Positions 61,004 to 64,000 of a stretch of DNA of 64,000 nt are shown piece after piece (positions within the stretch are counted from its first letter, which is position 1; every line of letters begins with the position of its first letter). Where the stretch lies: the NCBI GenBank assembly GCA_965227335.1, contig CBDDFV010000006.1, positions 248,001-312,000 of the forward strand, given 5' to 3'. Source of the stretch: CBDDFV01 sp965227335 (GTDB lineage: Bacteria; Planctomycetota; Phycisphaerae; Phycisphaerales; SM1A02). The notes beneath the pieces were generated by a model, which worked only from the letters and a program-made list of their open reading frames with translations, was not told the origin of the DNA and did no database searches. A program made the position numbers and the translations under genes.

Positions 61004-63316
61004 CTACGCGCTCTTGACTTCGGTCTTCGCCTCGCCGGTCGACGTCTCGTCCGAGCTCTTGCTCGGGTACGTGATGCGGCTGTGGTAGATCGCGCACATC
61101 GACTTGATGATCGCGTCCTCGATCTTGCCAAGCTCGCGGAACGTGAGATCGCTCTGGTCGAACTGACCGTCCTCGAGCCGCTTCCGCGACAACGCACGCA
61201 CCAGACTCTCGATCCGCCCCGGCGTCGGATCGGCCAGGGTCCGCGCGGCGGACTCCACGCAGTCCGACAGCATCAGGATCGCCGCCTCCTTCGAACGCGG
61301 CTTGGGACCCGGATACCGGAACTCGACCTCCTCGACCTTCTCGCGATCCTTCTCCGACTCCGCCTTCGTCTTCGCCTGGTGGTAGAAGTACTCGACCAGC
61401 GTCGTGCCGTGGTGCGTCCCGATGAACTGCTGGATCTGGCGCGGCAGGTTGTACTCCTTCGCCAGCTCGATGCCGTCCTTCACGTGACCGATGATCACGA
61501 GCATGCTCATCGTCGGCGAGAGCTTCTCGTGCCGGTTGAACGCGCCGCCCTGGTTCTCGACGAAGTACTCGGGCTTGTTCATCTTGCCGATGTCGTGGTA
61601 CATCGCGCCGACGTAGACCAGCAGACCGTCCGCCCCGATCGCCTCGCTCGCCGCTTCCGCAATGTTCGCGACCTGCAGCGAGTGGTTGTACGTCCCCGGC
61701 GCCTTCTGCTGCAGCTGTTTGAGCAGCGGCTGCTTCGGATCACGCAGTTCGGCCAGCGTCATGCCCGTCGTGATATCGAACATCCGCTCGATGCTCGGAA
61801 GCATGCCGAGGACCAGGAAGCCCACGACGTACGCGGACGCCACGCCCTGCGCGGCATGGATGAGCAGATGGTCGTATCCCCCGCCGGGGTACGGCAGTCG
61901 GACCATTTCGTACAGCACCGCGCCGACGCCGCACACGACCGCCGTCACCGTCGACGCACGGATGAGCGTGCTGCGGTGACGCATCTCGCGGAGCTGCGAC
62001 ACCGCCGCGCCGCAACTGGCGAACAGCAGAATGAACAGCGCGAGGCCGGACTCCATCGCGAACGCCGCGAGCGCGGCCTGCATCGCGGCCACGAACAGCG
62101 ACAACCGCTGTCCGTACGCGAGCAACAGCACGATCGCCACGATCAGCGTCGGCGCGATCGTCGCGGGCAGGAAGAAGTTCGGCGCTTCGGTCGCGAGCAG
62201 GACGCTCAGCGACAACATCAGCGTCATGAGGCCGCCGATCGCCGCGACCCGCCATGGATTGCGGACGATCTTGGGATAGAAGAGCGCGATGTACGCCGCC
62301 GCCGCGCACATCAGGAGCGTGATCAGACCCGCGACGCCGAGCAGGTTGCGAACGCGGCTCGCCCACGGCTCCGCGGCCGCGAACCGCTCGGCCTCGGTCA
62401 GCAACAGTTGGTACTGACTCGGATCGAGCGTATCGCCGCGCCGGTAGATCAGGTGACCCTTCTCATAGACGTCGACGAGCGCCGGCACCGCCAGCGCCGC
62501 TTCCTCCGCGAGCGTCTCGGTGGCGGGCTGATCGGCGAGGAAGGTCGGCTCCGGCCCGGTCGCCAGACGCGCGGCGATGTAGGACGCGACGTCGTTCGGG
62601 AAGCCCGCGTCGCGGGCGAGTCGCGTGAACGCCGTCGCATTCGCGTCGCGCTCGCCGGGTTCGTAGCGCACGGCGCGTCGCCACGTGCCGGCGGGGGCGT
62701 CGCCGTCGGGCGTCCGCAGAACCGGCGGCGCCGCGCGGCTGAGCTGCTTCTCCCACGTCGATCGCTCGAGCATGGGCGTTTCGATCAGGGTGCGGCTCAG
62801 CAGGCCGTCGACCCAGTTGCGCCACTCGGCGGACGGCTGATCGTCAACGACGAACGCCCGCATGCGCTCCAGCCCCGACGCATCGAGATTGAACGGCTGA
62901 CGGAACTCGGGGGCGAGGGCTTCGATGTCCTCGACGCCGGACGCCGCGAGCGGCAGGTTGAGCAGCGGACCCCGCAGCCGTTCGAGGTAGGCGACGTTGA
63001 GCGTGAACACGGGCGGCGCGGCGTTGCGTGCGCGTTCACGCGCTTCGTTCGTACGGGTTTCGTTGACGACGTCGAACTCGACCCGCGTCAGCCGCGTGTC
63101 GTCCATGACCTGCCCCACGCGGACCTTGATCTCGCCCCGCGACCAGACGGTCACGATCGACATCAGCAGGCAGAACAGCAGGACGAGACCGGTCGCGGTC
63201 AGCCGCTCGGGCTTCTCGAGGATGGAGGCGAACTCGAAGGAGGGTTTGCCGAGCGTGCGGCGGATCTCCTCGCGACGTCGCTTTCCCCCGGATCCTGGCT
63301 TGCCGGCCTTGGCCAT
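61004..63316 (-). CDS. 7TM-HD phosphohydrolase (PgpH-like)
   Basis: 770 residues. A first membrane helix lies at about 43-62 (GLVLLFCLLMSIVTVW), then an external 7TMR-HDED-like region to about residue 310, then a cluster of seven helices (LLGVAGLITLLMCAAAAYIALF to VVGFLVLGMLPSIERMF), then an HD domain with NHSLQVANIAEAASEAIGADG, YVGAMYHDIGKMNKPEYFVE (HD near residue 572), GHVKDGIELAKEY and LSDCVESAARTL. Family members such as PgpH hydrolyse cyclic di-AMP; the substrate here is inferred. Converges on mutY with 19 bases between stops. Confidence 0.85.
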   Translation of the reverse strand: MAKAGKPGSGGKRRREEIRRTLGKPSFEFASILEKPERLTATGLVLLFCLLMSIVTVWSRGEIKVRVGQVMDDTRLTRVEFDVVNETRTNEARERARNAAPPVFTLNVAYLERLRGPLLNLPLAASGVEDIEALAPEFRQPFNLDASGLERMRAFVVDDQPSAEWRNWVDGLLSRTLIETPMLERSTWEKQLSRAAPPVLRTPDGDAPAGTWRRAVRYEPGERDANATAFTRLARDAGFPNDVASYIAARLATGPEPTFLADQPATETLAEEAALAVPALVDVYEKGHLIYRRGDTLDPSQYQLLLTEAERFAAAEPWASRVRNLLGVAGLITLLMCAAAAYIALFYPKIVRNPWRVAAIGGLMTLMLSLSVLLATEAPNFFLPATIAPTLIVAIVLLLAYGQRLSLFVAAMQAALAAFAMESGLALFILLFASCGAAVSQLREMRHRSTLIRASTVTAVVCGVGAVLYEMVRLPYPGGGYDHLLIHAAQGVASAYVVGFLVLGMLPSIERMFDITTGMTLAELRDPKQPLLKQLQQKAPGTYNHSLQVANIAEAASEAIGADGLLVYVGAMYHDIGKMNKPEYFVENQGGAFNRHEKLSPTMSMLVIIGHVKDGIELAKEYNLPRQIQQFIGTHHGTTLVEYFYHQAKTKAESEKDREKVEEVEFRYPGPKPRSKEAAILMLSDCVESAARTLADPTPGRIESLVRALSRKRLEDGQFDQSDLTFRELGKIEDAIIKSMCAIYHSRITYPSKSSDETSTGEAKTEVKSA

Positions 63317-63550
63317 GGTGTCGCCTCGCCCGAGCGAGGCCCTCCGCGGGTCCGAACCGACCGACCGCCCGCATCATGCGGGACCGGACCGGTCGCCTCG
63401 CCACCCTATCGGTCATCCGACCCCGGCCGAACAGCCCGAGGTGTGGCGCGTCGAGCGCGACGAGGCCGATATGCTATCGCGGACCTCCCCCTCCCGATCA
63501 ACCCCCCACACGAACCCGCGCCCGCCTCGCCGACCTCTCGGACACCCGAA

Positions 63551-64000
63551 ATGACGCTTCTGCGACACCCAATCGCGATTTCAGCCGCCCTGATCGGCAC
63601 GATCGGGTCAATTTCAGGGTGTCGGACGGTCGAGGTCCCCGCCGCCGCCGATGTCGCGGCCCTGCCGCTCGTGATCGCTCACGATCGCGAGGACGCTCCG
63701 TACATCACGCCGCTGATCGACCGGGAGCAGGAGGGCCTGCTACGCGAAGGGTTCGCCCTCGCCGCGGCGGGTGCGACGCCCCGTCAGCCCCCCGCCCGGG
63801 CCCGGAACGGGCGCTGGTCGGACATGGTCCTGGCGGTCCAGCTGGCATGCGACGACGCCGAGATGGCCGTCGTCTCCCGCGACGACCTCACGGACGGCCC
63901 CGGCCATCGCTTCGAACTGTCGACGATCAACGGACGTCCCGGCGTGCTGATCGTCCGCCGCACGTTCGACCGTGACGTCTACGCGGCGGAGGCGACGATC
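63551..64000 (+). CDS. Putative lipoprotein (N-terminal part)
   Basis: Begins at the ATG at 63551 and is still open at the right edge, 150 residues visible. The N-terminus MTLLRHPIAISAALIGTIGSISGC is a lipoprotein signal with a lipobox-like SISG|C. The following sequence (LPLVIAHDREDAPYITPLIDREQEGLLREG..., LSTINGRPGVLIVRRTFD) is not recognised. Divergent from the 7TM-HD gene. Confidence 0.6.
   Translation, partial: MTLLRHPIAISAALIGTIGSISGCRTVEVPAAADVAALPLVIAHDREDAPYITPLIDREQEGLLREGFALAAAGATPRQPPARARNGRWSDMVLAVQLACDDAEMAVVSRDDLTDGPGHRFELSTINGRPGVLIVRRTFDRDVYAAEATI

Noticed and set aside
1..64000. CRISPR array or cas genes near the defence island
   Set aside because: No regularly spaced direct repeats of 20-40 bases and no Cas-like protein were seen.

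Overview
The window is GC-rich and looks like a planctomycete chromosome, most likely class Phycisphaerae. The clues are four secreted proteins ending in planctomycete-style dockerin repeats (D.DGDG..., ADLAxLLAAWG), HAF-type repeat proteins, and right-handed beta-helix proteins. The right end carries ordinary core genes: a tRNA-Gly, an Nfu N-domain protein, mutY, a 7TM-HD hydrolase and a lipoprotein. No species call is possible from sequence alone.

Region 1 (1 to about 33,300) is most of a siphovirus-like prophage. From left to right there is a head/tail module on the minus strand (tail tube, tail-completion and head-tail proteins, DUF2190 decoration protein, fused prohead protease-major capsid protein, lambda-type portal, terminase). 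Next comes a small plus-strand cluster of DUF6900-like, HARE-HTH and Nmad3 genes. A ParB-methyltransferase and a GIY-YIG protein follow. A minus-strand replication/recombination block (sigma factor, PD-(D/E)XK nuclease, Sak4-like ATPase, DUF669, RusA, SF2 helicase, primase-helicase) ends at a cluster of palindromes that could be the replication origin. The prophage ends with a two-gene unknown unit, an AlpA-like HTH protein and a tyrosine integrase. Two copies of a cassette coding for a HAF-repeat protein plus a beta-helix protein, both with dockerins, sit inside the prophage at 6.6-9.9 kb and 25.7-29.0 kb. They look like cargo rather than virion genes.

Region 2 (about 33,300-59,200) is a dense defence island. 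It holds a nuclease-like protein, an HTH-plus-nuclease-like protein and a uracil-DNA-glycosylase-like protein. A tight five-gene plus-strand operon follows (35,529-46,547): SF1 helicase with a C-terminal Vsr-like nuclease, membrane coiled-coil protein, membrane coiled-coil McrB-type AAA+ protein, DUF2357/McrC-like protein and an Hsp70/actin-fold-like protein. This is a CoCoNuT-like, McrBC-derived system and the most interesting object in the window. Converging on it is a minus-strand operon (46,540-56,596) of type III Res, a DUF262 GmrSD-like protein, type III Mod and a UvrD-family helicase with a RelE-like N-terminus. A potassium channel and a PD-(D/E)XK-like protein close the island.

Region 3 (59,300-64,000) is core chromosome and starts at tRNA-Gly(GCC). 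The 3' end of that tRNA faces the island, so it is a plausible island boundary. Phage genes are tightly packed with ATGA overlaps, and several intrinsic terminators are visible. Functional calls rest on motif recognition by eye; no database search was possible.
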